Virus record (IMG/VR): IMGVR_UViG_3300036851_000321
Location: 1-64,000 of that record
Length of the DNA: 64,000 bases
Direction: 5' to 3' (one strand)
From: a virus
In this document: in pieces, positions 55,047-63,672 of the stretch
Layout: every line of letters starts with the position of its first letter
Position numbering within the stretch: the first letter of the stretch is position 1
Translations under genes and position numbers: made by a program
Notes under the pieces: generated by a model
Told to the model about the DNA's origin: nothing
What the model saw: the letters and a program-made list of their open reading frames with translations, nothing else
The model's database searches: none

Positions 55047-55538
55047 ATGCCCGCGCAAGTTCAAAAGGCCGCGTTCGACTTCCAATCGCAGACCGTCACG
55101 ATCGACCTCTGTGTCATCGAGGGCGATCAGCTGCGTCTGCTCCTGTCACTGCCCTTCGCGGACGGTGTTCGCGAGTGCAACTACACGGACACGGCAGAGT
55201 TCGAGGCCATGTACGGTTCGAATCGCCTACCTCAGGATTTCACGGACAGCGTGTTTTCGTTCGAGGGCTCGCTCACGTTCGAACGCTATTGGACCAACTA
55301 CATCGAAGACGTGCTCGAGGACTTGGGCATCGGGTACGCGATGGCGCGACTCAATATCGCGTCGAACCTTTACCGCGGCGGCAGCATCCCCGCGCGCCAA
55401 GACGTGCTCTGGAGCTGCAAGGTCAAGAGTTGGGAGTCTGCTTTCAAGCAGGGCCCCGAGGCCATGATGGTCCCACTCAGCCTGACGCCGCTCAACATCT
55501 ACCGGAACGGGCGCGACCCGTTCGGGAACACGCTCTGA
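55047..55538 (+). CDS. Tail tube protein
   Basis: 163 residues after the sheath. VIEGDQLRLLLSLPF, SVFSFEGSLTFERYWTNYIE, MARLNIASNLYRGG and a C-terminal MMVPLSLTPLNIYRNG resemble myovirus tube subunits. Role set by order sheath-tube-chaperone. Confidence 0.72.
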   Translation: MPAQVQKAAFDFQSQTVTIDLCVIEGDQLRLLLSLPFADGVRECNYTDTAEFEAMYGSNRLPQDFTDSVFSFEGSLTFERYWTNYIEDVLEDLGIGYAMARLNIASNLYRGGSIPARQDVLWSCKVKSWESAFKQGPEAMMVPLSLTPLNIYRNGRDPFGNTL

Positions 55539-55582
55539 CGAACAAGTAGACGCAATTTAGCGCCTACCACGGAGGCACACAC

Positions 55583-55945
55583 GTGGCAGACGAACAAACC
55601 CCCAGTCCATCCCCAGAACTCACGCCCGAAGAGCGGCGCCAGGTCGACGAGCTCAAGAAGAAGCACGGGCTCGTCCGTCCGATGCGGATCCATGGACGCC
55701 TCACGGTGTTCCGGAAGCCGACTCGCGCGGAGTGGGCCAGGTTCGAAGGCGAGCCGCGCAAACACCCGCCCGGGCGCTTCGACGAGTACACACACGAGGA
55801 CAATCTCATCCTCGCGATGTGTTGCGTCGGCGACGCGACGGCCATCCTCGAGGAAGCCCCGGCTCTCCACGACCTCTTGTTCCAGGCGGTGAAGGATCTG
55901 GCTTTCGGCCAGAGGGTGGACGTTCAACTCCTGGGAAAAGACTAG
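55583..55945 (+). CDS. Tail assembly chaperone, short (G-like) form
   Basis: 120 residues ending at TAG. ELTPEERRQVDELKKKHG, RLTVFRKPTRAEWARFEGE and HDLLFQAVKDLAFGQRVD resemble the first chaperone of myovirus tails. The last codons contain a slippery site that yields a longer product. Confidence 0.75.
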   Translation: MADEQTPSPSPELTPEERRQVDELKKKHGLVRPMRIHGRLTVFRKPTRAEWARFEGEPRKHPPGRFDEYTHEDNLILAMCCVGDATAILEEAPALHDLLFQAVKDLAFGQRVDVQLLGKD

Positions 55946-56127
55946 AAACGGCCCGAAGCGACCTCCTAGAGGGCGCTCGGGCCGTTTTGGCTTTGTCGGG
56001 TACGTACGAGCGCGACGAGTACGGCGACCCCACCGAGGACGCGCTGCTCGGTGCGCTGATGGTGGCCGACGATCAAGCCACGAACGCGACGATCGCGCGG
56101 CTCATACACAAGGCCTGGTTCAAGTAA
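55583..56127 (+). CDS. Tail assembly chaperone, -1 frameshift (GT-like) form
   Basis: Slippage at GGGAAAA continues ...LLGK as RLETARSDLLEGARAVLALS and ends at 56127 (about 182 residues in total). The extension is well formed (DEYGDPTEDALLGALMVADD, IARLIHKAWFK) and has no start codon of its own in a sensible place. Such paired products fold and load the tape measure in lambda-type and P2-type tails. Confidence 0.78.
55933..55985 (+). promoter_or_regulatory. Programmed -1 ribosomal frameshift signal
   Basis: Heptamer G-GGA-AAA at 55933-55939 is in the correct register. After an 8-nt spacer, ACGGCCCGA (55948-55956) pairs perfectly with TCGGGCCGT (55977-55985). The TAG at 55943-55945 sits in the spacer. 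Confidence 0.85.
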
Positions 56128-56128
56128 C

Positions 56129-57643
56129 GTGGCAGCCGACACCGCAGACTTCTACCTACGCCTGCATGAGCAGGTGAATGCGCCGGCGCGACGCGCAGAG
56201 GCGGCCGTGCGCCGTCTGTCGGGTGGGCTCGTCACGTCGCGACGGGAGCTCGGCCGCACGGAAGCGGCGATGCGCAAGCACTTCGCGCTGGAGCAGAAGA
56301 ACGCGGGCGACGTTGGGCCTGTTTTCGGCGGCAAGCTGTCCGCGTATGGCGTCGCCGCGATCACAGGCGCGGCACTTGCGGCCACGGCAGCAGTGGCGGC
56401 CATTGGCGTCTCTTTCGCCACCGCAACGGCGCACGCCCTCGACTTCGGCCAACGCTCCCGCCTGGCCTTCGGCTCCCTCATGGGCGACGCCCGCCTGGGG
56501 CGCGAGGAGTTCAACTTCGTCCGCGGCGAAGCGCAGCGGCTGGGCCTCGACATCGAGGATACGACCGACGACTACCGGAAGCTCCTCGCTGCCCAATTCG
56601 AGGTAGGCCAGGCTCGCGAGCTGCTCCGCGCGTCCGCCGACATGCAGGCGCTCGGCGCCACGGCCGACGACGTGAAGGGCATCCTTCGCGCGATCAGCCA
56701 GATCAAGATGAAGGGCGTCCTCCAGGCGGAGGAGCTCACGGGGCAGCTCGCCGATCGCGGCATCTCGGCTGAGCTCGTTTACCGAGAGCTAGAAAAGCGG
56801 CTTGGCAAGACTCGCAAGGAGATCCTTGCGATGCAGAAGGGCAAGGAGATCACCTCCGAGTTCGCCATCCCCGCGATCATCCAAGCGATCAAGATCAAGG
56901 CTCACGAGGAGAACGTCGGCGACATAGCGACCAAGTTCGCGAGCACGAAGATCAGCGGCATGCTCGCCCAGATGAAGGGGGCGATCAAAAACACCCTCAT
57001 CGACATCGGGAGCGAACTTGAGGCGCCGACGACGAACCTCGTGGCGCGCATATTCGAGGACTTCCAGCGGGACCTCCCGATCATCAAGAACACGATGAGC
57101 GTCGTCGCCAACGAGATGTTCTTCCTGCTCTCCGCGGGTGCCGACAAAGTCAAAAACGACATCGGGGGACTGGGCAACGTTGCGCTCTTCCTCGGCGAAG
57201 CCTTCTTCTTCGCAGAAGACGCCGTGCGGGCGCTCTTCTACGCGTTCTCGCCCCTCAAGGTGGTGCTCGCCGGTATCGAGGCTCTCGTGTTCGCGATTCA
57301 GGGTGATTTCGACATGGCGGCGAAGGCCGGGAAGGCTTTCATGACGGGCCGCTCGGACGTTTCGCGCTGGAACATCGCCACCTCGGAGGAGCGCATCGCT
57401 GAGCGCATGGATCTGAACACCCGCGCGGAGGCGCTCAGGCTCCGCGGCACGACCGCTGGACTCGAGAATCGCGGCGTGGCGTCAGCCCCGGGCGCGGCTG
57501 GCGGCAAAGTCGTCAACATCGGCACCCTGAACCAGACGACCAACGTCGAAGCGGTCGATCACAAGGGCGACCCGAACGCGGCCGGTGAAGAGGTCGGCGC
57601 CGCGGCCCTCAAGAAGTTTCTCGGCGCGATCGAGACCGCCTGA
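56129..57643 (+). CDS. Tape measure protein
   Basis: 504 residues, GTG start. Helical N terminus (LRLHEQVNAPARRAEAAVRR), a hydrophobic segment (ITGAALAATAAVAAIGVSFA), a tape-measure core (LRASADMQALGATADDVKGI, AISQIKMKGVLQAEEL, GQLADRGISAELVYRELEKR) and a second hydrophobic zone near 320-370. Short for the family, which predicts a short tail of the order of 70-80 nm. Follows the chaperones. Confidence 0.85.
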   Translation: MAADTADFYLRLHEQVNAPARRAEAAVRRLSGGLVTSRRELGRTEAAMRKHFALEQKNAGDVGPVFGGKLSAYGVAAITGAALAATAAVAAIGVSFATATAHALDFGQRSRLAFGSLMGDARLGREEFNFVRGEAQRLGLDIEDTTDDYRKLLAAQFEVGQARELLRASADMQALGATADDVKGILRAISQIKMKGVLQAEELTGQLADRGISAELVYRELEKRLGKTRKEILAMQKGKEITSEFAIPAIIQAIKIKAHEENVGDIATKFASTKISGMLAQMKGAIKNTLIDIGSELEAPTTNLVARIFEDFQRDLPIIKNTMSVVANEMFFLLSAGADKVKNDIGGLGNVALFLGEAFFFAEDAVRALFYAFSPLKVVLAGIEALVFAIQGDFDMAAKAGKAFMTGRSDVSRWNIATSEERIAERMDLNTRAEALRLRGTTAGLENRGVASAPGAAGGKVVNIGTLNQTTNVEAVDHKGDPNAAGEEVGAAALKKFLGAIETA

Positions 57644-58383
57644 TGAAGCTCACGCGGCGGGCGTTCCTTCTGGCGCCACTCGCCGCCTTCGTCACCACCG
57701 AAAACACCCACGCAATGGCCGCCACCGAACCCGCCGGCACGCCCGCATGGGACGGCTCGCACGCGAATTCCAAGGACTGGGACAACCCCATCCTCGGCGA
57801 AGCGAAGCTCCCGGGCTTCTGGTCCGTGCAGGGCCTCAAGCTCGCCATCGAGGTGCAGACCAAGAAGGCGAAGGGTAGCGACCAGCCGACGAGCAAAGAC
57901 CTCGGCTCGGAGTCGTCGAAATTCAAGCTCGTCGGCGAGATGAACACGAGCCACCTCGCGGCCTACGAGGGCGTGCTCACACAGATCAATCCGCGGCGCC
58001 CAGGTCGTGAACGTGCGCCGGTCGGCATCATTCACCCCCTTGTAAACCTTCACGGCATCGTCGCCGTCCGCATTCTATCGATCGATACCGACCAACCGAA
58101 AGCCGGCAAACCCTGGGTCGTCACGATCCACCTCGAGGAGTGGTTCGACGCACCCAAGGAAACGAAGAACGTGAAGAAGCTCCAACCGCCCGCGGGCCGC
58201 GGATCGATGACCAATCGCGAGGCGGCAAACGTCCTACTAGCGGACAAGCTGGCGCGCGATGCGATTGAGCGGAATCGAAGGGACGGGCTGAAAAACTTGA
58301 GTGCGATGCCCGACAACCCCGAGACGGTCATGGACAGCTTCAACGACGACGATCTCGGCGCTGGCGGCGGCAGAGGATTCTAG
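57643..58383 (+). CDS. Tail/baseplate protein with Tat-like N terminus
   Basis: 246 residues. N terminus MKLTRRAFLLAPLAAFV carries a twin-Arg-type motif and hydrophobic stretch, odd for a virion protein; an internal ATG (57715) would remove it but has no ribosome site. The rest (VQGLKLAIEVQTKKAKGSDQ, VGIIHPLVNLHGIVAVRILS, KPWVVTIHLEEWFDAPKETK) looks like a baseplate or tube-initiator (LysM-region) protein. Confidence 0.6.
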   Translation: MKLTRRAFLLAPLAAFVTTENTHAMAATEPAGTPAWDGSHANSKDWDNPILGEAKLPGFWSVQGLKLAIEVQTKKAKGSDQPTSKDLGSESSKFKLVGEMNTSHLAAYEGVLTQINPRRPGRERAPVGIIHPLVNLHGIVAVRILSIDTDQPKAGKPWVVTIHLEEWFDAPKETKNVKKLQPPAGRGSMTNREAANVLLADKLARDAIERNRRDGLKNLSAMPDNPETVMDSFNDDDLGAGGGRGF

Positions 58384-59964
58384 TTGGCGCTCTCACTCAC
58401 GCAGCGAAAGAAGATCGAGGCCGCGGTCGGCATCGCCGTCGAAAAGGCGATCCCGGCGGAGCTCTCGGCTCAGCTCTCGCTCGACGCTACAGCCCTCGCG
58501 TCACTCGGCGGCGCCCTCACCACTTCCGTTCGGTCAAAGCTTGCGGCCGAGCTCGGGATCGGCGCGGTCGCGACCGTCGGGACTGGTGTCGAGGTGACCG
58601 GCGCGGTGAGTCTGAATGCCTCCGTGTCAGCTGGAGCCGCTTCGCCCACGTTCGGAGTCGCCGCCGTCGGGCGCCTGCAATCGAGCCTAAACGCCAAGCT
58701 GACGGCCGCCATCGAGGCCTCGCTCCTCGGCATCGGCCTATCAACGTCCGAGCGAGAAGAGGCGCGCCGAACCCTCACGCCGAGGCTCACCGATGCCCTC
58801 GCGCGCGGTGTCCGCTCGGCCGTCGCCTCGCCGACCGCCTACCCGAGCGGCGCCGGGGCACCAGTTCTCGACGCCGAGGTGACGATGCAGCGCGTCGGCA
58901 CGTGGCACGCCGAGGTGACGCTCGATCTCGACGAGGAACAGGCGCCGAGCGGGCTTCTCGTCTTCCAGATCGATGGCATCGAGTTTCGCGGGACCGTTTT
59001 GCCGTCCCGCTCCGGCGCGCACGCAGGCAAGACGAAGGTCAAGGTCGTTGGTGGAGCCGGCGGTCTCCAGCGCGACCTCGACCCACGAAACTACGCGGGC
59101 GGCGTCACGCGCGTGCGGACGGTCGTGGCGGACATCCTCCGGGATGCCGGCGAAACGCTCTCCACCGAGTCGCAGGCGTCTGTCCTCGACGCCCAGATCC
59201 CCGCCTGGCAGCGCTCGAAGGGCCCCGGGCAAGTGGCGCTCACCAAGCTACTCGACCGGCAGGGCGCGACGTGGCGCACGCTCCGTGACGGCACCATTTG
59301 GGTCGGCGTGGACGGTTGGCCCGAGGTCACCCCGACCGGCGTCGTGACGGACGAGGATTGGGCTACGGGATCGATCACCATCGAACCGAACGAGCCCAGC
59401 ATCGTTCCCGGCGTCATCTGCCGAGGGCAGCGCGTCGAGTCCGTTACGCACCGGGTCGGGCGCCGCGGGTCCACGCAAGAGCTGAATGCCAACGGCGTGC
59501 GGTCAGCAATGGACGCGTTTCTCAGGCGCATCCGCTCCGAGACGGAGTATGCCTACCGGTACCGCTGCAAAGTGGACCGACAGAAGGCGAGCGGCCGGGT
59601 CGACGTCACGGTCACGGACGACCGCATGAAGGGGCGCGGCGTCGGTGACTGCAACGTCCGCGTCGGCATCCCGATCGCGACGCTCAAGCTGCTCCCCGGT
59701 GCGACTTGCTTGGTTGGCTGGGAAGATGGTGATCCGGCGATACCGTACGTAACGGGTTTCGACCAAGGGGCGTTCGCGACGAGCATTCAAGTCGGCGACC
59801 AGGCGCGCGGGGCGGCTTACGTGGGTGGCACAGTCACGGTCCCCTGGCCGCCTGTTTTGCCATTCTCGGGCACGGTTGGCGGCGCTCCCGCGGTGGGCGT
59901 GATCACGGTCGTAGAGGCCGGCGTTGGCATCATCGAGACGGGCTCTGACCAGCTCTTGGTGTAG
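58384..59964 (+). CDS. Baseplate hub / spike-like protein
   Basis: 526 residues from a TTG. An Ala-rich helical N terminus (~150), then beta-rich domains; VTMQRVGTWHAEVTLDLDEE, GGVTRVRTVVADILRDAGET, and an OB-like segment (RVGIPIATLKLLPGATCLVG, WEDGDPAIPYVTGFDQGAFA) near the end resemble gpD/gp27-type hubs fused to gpV/gp5-like spikes. Sits after the tape measure and LysM-region gene. Confidence 0.66.
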   Translation: MALSLTQRKKIEAAVGIAVEKAIPAELSAQLSLDATALASLGGALTTSVRSKLAAELGIGAVATVGTGVEVTGAVSLNASVSAGAASPTFGVAAVGRLQSSLNAKLTAAIEASLLGIGLSTSEREEARRTLTPRLTDALARGVRSAVASPTAYPSGAGAPVLDAEVTMQRVGTWHAEVTLDLDEEQAPSGLLVFQIDGIEFRGTVLPSRSGAHAGKTKVKVVGGAGGLQRDLDPRNYAGGVTRVRTVVADILRDAGETLSTESQASVLDAQIPAWQRSKGPGQVALTKLLDRQGATWRTLRDGTIWVGVDGWPEVTPTGVVTDEDWATGSITIEPNEPSIVPGVICRGQRVESVTHRVGRRGSTQELNANGVRSAMDAFLRRIRSETEYAYRYRCKVDRQKASGRVDVTVTDDRMKGRGVGDCNVRVGIPIATLKLLPGATCLVGWEDGDPAIPYVTGFDQGAFATSIQVGDQARGAAYVGGTVTVPWPPVLPFSGTVGGAPAVGVITVVEAGVGIIETGSDQLLV

Positions 59965-59967
59965 CCC

Positions 59968-60501
59968 GTGGCCGCCACCTACGTAGCGGGCGGCTCAATC
60001 GGGACGCTGCTCCCGATGACGATGCAAGGCGTCATCGCGCTTGAGTCATCGACGGCGCTGATCCTGCCACAACTGGCGGCAAAACTCGCGGGCGCCCTCA
60101 AGTCGCAACTCGCGCTGGTGCTGAAGCCGCCGGGCGTCGTCGCAAGCATCGACGTTGCGACCCGCGTCCTGGCGAGCTTGAACCTAGCCATCACGGCACC
60201 GGGCGCCGTCGTGGACTTTTCCGCGATTGCCGCGTTGATCGCTGAAGTGGTCGCCGCGATTGCAGGACTCTCGGCGTCGGCAGCCCTGGCTGTCGAACTC
60301 ACCGCCACGCTAGGGCGCGCCGGAATTCATCTGATCACGCTCGAGGGGCGCGTCGGTGACTGGTCGAATGATCTCGGGACCATCACAAACGGTGGCCTTC
60401 CCGGCGGAACCGCCGATGACCAAGGCTTCGCGCTCGTGCTCGCTTGCGGAGCTGACCCGGGCACGATCGCGACCCTGAAGCTCGTCGCGGGTCTCGCGTG
60501 A
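59968..60501 (+). CDS. Hypothetical baseplate-region protein, 177 aa
   Basis: GTG start. Very Ala/Leu-rich amphipathic helices (SSTALILPQLAAKLAGALKS, IAALIAEVVAAIAGLSASAA), with similarity in style to the N-terminal helices of the hub. Could be a hub-associated plug. No family. Confidence 0.52.
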   Translation: MAATYVAGGSIGTLLPMTMQGVIALESSTALILPQLAAKLAGALKSQLALVLKPPGVVASIDVATRVLASLNLAITAPGAVVDFSAIAALIAEVVAAIAGLSASAALAVELTATLGRAGIHLITLEGRVGDWSNDLGTITNGGLPGGTADDQGFALVLACGADPGTIATLKLVAGLA

Positions 60502-61481
60502 CCGACTGGGCCGAGGTCGCCGGAGCGATTGAGGCGCAGCTTCCGAGCGAGACGGGCTTCCGTGTCCCGCACGGCGAAGCGCTCGCGGACAGGCTGCGAA
60601 CGTACGGCGCTTTTCGCGACGAGCTCGAGCGGGAGAAGGCATACGACGAGGCCGTTGCGGCGACGCAGGCGATCGATCCTATCGAGCCGACGCCCGCCGT
60701 TTCGGCGACGCTCACGATCGGCGGGCTCACCCTGACCGCCCGTCCGCCCGGGGCGAGCGGCAACGGGATCGCGGTCACCGTAGCGAACGGAGCCGCCGCA
60801 TCGTTCACTGTCGCGCCAATCGATCCGGACATCGCCGAGCAGCACCGGCAATCGGCCATCACCGCGCTATCTGGCACCATTGAGCATCTCTCCACAGACC
60901 CGGCGCTCGCTGCGTTGCAGCAAGAGGCCGCCGCGTACCTCGGATCACTCGATCCTGGGACGCGCGCCCGAGCCGAAGAGATCATCACCGAGCGGTGGCC
61001 AGACTACCGGGTGGCACGAGCTGGGCTTGCCGTGCCTCGTGAGCGCAAAAAGCTTGAGGATGCGCTCGACTCCCTGGGTCTCGACGCCGAAGTGAAGACT
61101 TCCGCGCTCCAGACGTGGGACGCGCGCGATACGGCGTTTGCGGAAGCGGCTCAGCAGGTTTTCACGCTCACGATCTCGCAGGGCGAGGTCATCGAAACCT
61201 ATTCTGAGGTCGTGCCGGGCTACGACTTTCGGATTGCATCGTCGGTACTCATTCAATCGGCCGCGTGGGACGGGAACACGAGGCCTCCGAACGGAACCTA
61301 CGCTCTTGCCGCTGGCGTGAACGGAACGCCTGGCCGCGCCGGCAGAAAAGCGCCGAAGCCCATCGGGGAATACGTGTTTCACGTGGACTCCGAGCGGGTG
61401 TTTACTCTCGAGGAGCTTCGGGAGATCGTGGCTCAGGCGATCGAGGGTGGGCGGGAGTGGCTTGCTGGTTCCGGCGCGTGA
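60498..61481 (+). CDS. Hypothetical tail protein, 327 aa
   Basis: GTG start in overlap. Helical and coiled parts (YGAFRDELEREKAYDEAVAA; EIITERWPDYRVARAGLAVP) with a C-terminal domain (GEYVFHVDSERVFTLEELRE). Its last 80 bp also encode the end of the reverse-strand membrane protein. No family. Confidence 0.55.
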   Translation: MTDWAEVAGAIEAQLPSETGFRVPHGEALADRLRTYGAFRDELEREKAYDEAVAATQAIDPIEPTPAVSATLTIGGLTLTARPPGASGNGIAVTVANGAAASFTVAPIDPDIAEQHRQSAITALSGTIEHLSTDPALAALQQEAAAYLGSLDPGTRARAEEIITERWPDYRVARAGLAVPRERKKLEDALDSLGLDAEVKTSALQTWDARDTAFAEAAQQVFTLTISQGEVIETYSEVVPGYDFRIASSVLIQSAAWDGNTRPPNGTYALAAGVNGTPGRAGRKAPKPIGEYVFHVDSERVFTLEELREIVAQAIEGGREWLAGSGA

Positions 61482-61581
61482 CGAAGTAAACGATCGCGAC
61501 GATGCCGGCGACCGGGGCGACGCACGCGGCAAGTACCACAAGGATCACGAGCAGCCAGTGAACCGCCGACAGTGTCCCCAT
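61402..61581 (-). CDS. Small membrane protein, holin-like, 59 aa
   Basis: ATG 61581 overlaps the lipoprotein stop (TGATG). MGTLSAVHWLLVILVVLAAC and APVAGIVAIVYFVTRR form one long or two short spans, followed by a charged, Pro-rich tail with a repeated RSPE. Size and shape would suit a holin; evidence is only topology and its place at the end of an envelope-directed cassette. Overlaps a tail gene antisense. Confidence 0.5.
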   Translation of the reverse strand: MGTLSAVHWLLVILVVLAACVAPVAGIVAIVYFVTRRNQQATPAHPRSPEPRSPEAPRE

Positions 61582-62531
61582 CAGAGAAAACTCACGTCAT
61601 CGACCCAGAGCTCGACGTCTGGGCCGCCTGAGACGAACATCACGCCGATCACCGACTCCACATCAAAGGCGCGCGGCTCACCCGTCGGCTGCGGCTTCAT
61701 CGGTGGCGTCCCGATCACCTGGTCGCCACGGAGTTCCTCCCACGTAACGCTCGCTTGGGTCCACGACTCTGCCGCGGCAAAACCCTTGCCGCGGGATTCT
61801 GCGGGAGGCCACGACGGGTCGACAACGACCACAACCCGAACCGCCGCGCCGCGGTATCGGAAGGTGAGCCCGGCATACGTTGAAACGTCGTACGGCTTTG
61901 GGGTGTCGCCGCATCGGTGCAAGTCGAATGCGACCCATGCCTCCAAGCAGTCGAAGCCCGAGGTTGTAGCGGCGAGATTCCCGTCCCCATCTTCTTCCGG
62001 CGTGAGCTCGCCGGTTGTCTGCAGGCACAGGCCCGGCGACGAGTTACCGGCCGACCAGATGCCGAAGCGAGCGGGCGGCTCCGGGTCGCGCTCCCCGTTC
62101 CCCACGATACCGTCCCCGTCCTCTAGATCGTCGATTGTCTTGTAGCCCGGCGAGCCGTAGGCAAGCCCGCACTGCTCGGCACCAGCCGCCCCAGCGGTGT
62201 CCATGCCCGCCATGCCCGCCATGGGCTCTCCAGCTGAGCCACCGCTTCCACCCATGGGCGGCTCTCCCCCGGTGCCAGCGACATCACCAGCGCGGCCGCC
62301 ATTGCCCGCCGCGGTCTCTCCGGAATTACCCGCGCCACCGGTTGAACCGGCGCCGGCCATCTGCGCCCCGCCGCTCCCCGCCTGCTCTCCCGCGGTACCG
62401 CCCGCACCGGCGAGACCGGCACTACCAGCGAGGCCTTCGCCCGCTGAGCCCGCTCCACCACGTGGTCCGTCTCCCGCGCTGAAGGATGAGCCGCAGCCGA
62501 GCAGGAAGAGTGCTGTACCCAGCAGCCTCAC
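61581..62531 (-). CDS. Gly-rich lipoprotein of myxobacterial type
   Basis: 316 residues from a GTG overlapping the upstream stop. MRLLGTALFLLGCGSS is a lipoprotein signal with lipobox LLGC (Cys13). About 110 residues of Gly/Ala/Ser linker follow (GAGGTAGEQAGSGG style), then a ~180-residue beta domain (YKTIDDLEDGDGIVGNGERD, AWVAFDLHR, YAGLTFRYRG, VELWVDDVSFL) like carbohydrate-binding or jelly-roll modules. Such proteins are frequent on myxobacterial surfaces. In a phage it may alter the host surface, for example superinfection exclusion. Confidence 0.75.
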   Translation of the reverse strand: MRLLGTALFLLGCGSSFSAGDGPRGGAGSAGEGLAGSAGLAGAGGTAGEQAGSGGAQMAGAGSTGGAGNSGETAAGNGGRAGDVAGTGGEPPMGGSGGSAGEPMAGMAGMDTAGAAGAEQCGLAYGSPGYKTIDDLEDGDGIVGNGERDPEPPARFGIWSAGNSSPGLCLQTTGELTPEEDGDGNLAATTSGFDCLEAWVAFDLHRCGDTPKPYDVSTYAGLTFRYRGAAVRVVVVVDPSWPPAESRGKGFAAAESWTQASVTWEELRGDQVIGTPPMKPQPTGEPRAFDVESVIGVMFVSGGPDVELWVDDVSFL

Positions 62532-62935
62532 GTCAGGCTCCGGACGAACTCGCAGACGCGGCGCATCAGCGCGGCATTCACCGACGAGCCCATGAAACGC
62601 CGGTTCATTGCGGCGGTGCCGGGCCGGTCGACGCGACCGGCGCCGATGATCCGGAAGTGCCACCCGATCAGGGCACCATGCCGAACCTCGACCACACGGT
62701 CCGTGTCGCGGACTCGGTAGAAGGCCGTCTGCTCGTCACCGTCCTGAACATCGTCAAGGAGCGGCAGATCCCCAGTGGGAATACTGGGCTCACTCGCCTC
62801 CCACTCGGTCTGCTCAAGCTCAGCCTTCAGGCGCGCGCCGTCTATCTCCGCCGCCATGTTCTGCAAAGCATTGCGCGCCTCAGAGGAAGAGCGTCCGAAG
62901 TCGCGGCAAGCGTCCAAAAACTCGTCGCGGCTCAT
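62528..62935 (-). CDS. Hypothetical protein, 135 aa
   Basis: Start MSRDEFLDACRDFGRSSSEA at 62935 in ATGA overlap. Helical first half; second half beta (TAFYRVRDTDRVVEVRHGAL, IGWHFRIIGAGRVDRPGT). No family. Middle gene of the reverse cassette. Confidence 0.55.
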   Translation of the reverse strand: MSRDEFLDACRDFGRSSSEARNALQNMAAEIDGARLKAELEQTEWEASEPSIPTGDLPLLDDVQDGDEQTAFYRVRDTDRVVEVRHGALIGWHFRIIGAGRVDRPGTAAMNRRFMGSSVNAALMRRVCEFVRSLT

Positions 62936-63135
62936 TCGTAAAGCCCCCGAATACACCGCTCGCGAGCCCACTTCGTCGGCCGCTCCGCACACCTTCTGAC
63001 CGCGCGTTCCCAGCTCCACCGGTCTCCGTGGCTCTTCCACGAGTCCGGCATGGGCGGGATCACTACGTCGTAGGCGAGCGCGCTCCCGGCGCTCAGCGCC
63101 ATTGCAACCATGAACCCCATCGCTATTGTTCGCAT
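62932..63135 (-). CDS. Small secreted protein, 67 aa
   Basis: MRTIAMGFMVAMALSAGSALA is a signal peptide with probable cleavage after ALA; the mature ~46 residues have two Cys and several Trp/Arg (SWERAVRRCAERPTKWARER). Periplasmic. First gene of the reverse cassette; no lysozyme motif. Confidence 0.6.
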   Translation of the reverse strand: MRTIAMGFMVAMALSAGSALAYDVVIPPMPDSWKSHGDRWSWERAVRRCAERPTKWARERCIRGLYE

Positions 63136-63211
63136 GTCGGGACTAACTCTCCCGGCCGGGCCCGGGCTGCTGAACACAGTGCCGGGCCGACCTACATTCA
63201 AAGTGTAGCCG

Positions 63212-63667
63212 ATGGCCCGCGTTTTCTCCACGCAGGCCGAGATTTCGGCCGCAAAAGCCCTGCTCGCCTCGGGGGATCGCTCCGCCGCCGCGACGGTTGA
63301 CCTGTTCCACGATGGCGACATCACGCCCGAGTGCCCGGAAGTGGCCGGGCCGATCGCGCTTGCTCAGCGGATCGCGCGCCGACTCCGGACCTCCAACGGG
63401 TTCTTCCCGTGGTGGCCAAACGAGGGCCTCAACGTCTCCGACTACCTGCTTTCTCGTGCGCCAACCTGGCAGATCGAGAACCAGATCAAAGAAGAGGTGA
63501 AGCGCGATCAGGGCGTCGTCGACGCGGTCGTGATCGCGACGCTTTCCTCCGGCGGTCGCGATCTCCGCGTCGAGATCTTTGTCTCGTCAGTCTTTGGTCC
63601 GCTTGAGCTGACGATGACAGCAAGCGAAGCGAGCTCGAAGCTGCTCGACATCCGCCGCGCTGCGTAA
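63212..63667 (+). CDS. Phage GP46-like baseplate protein
   Basis: 151 residues. NGFFPWWPNEGLNVSDYLLS, APTWQIENQIKEEVKRDQGV and VDAVVIATLSSGGRDLRVEI fit the Mu gp46 / gp25-like baseplate wedge family. Immediately before the gp47-like gene, the usual order. Confidence 0.68.
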   Translation: MARVFSTQAEISAAKALLASGDRSAAATVDLFHDGDITPECPEVAGPIALAQRIARRLRTSNGFFPWWPNEGLNVSDYLLSRAPTWQIENQIKEEVKRDQGVVDAVVIATLSSGGRDLRVEIFVSSVFGPLELTMTASEASSKLLDIRRAA

Positions 63668-63672
63668 CCCCG

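Noticed and set aside
54106-55467. 453-codon plus-strand ORF in a second frame of the sheath and tube genes
   Set aside because: His/Arg-rich translation typical of an out-of-frame read; the sheath frame has family similarity.
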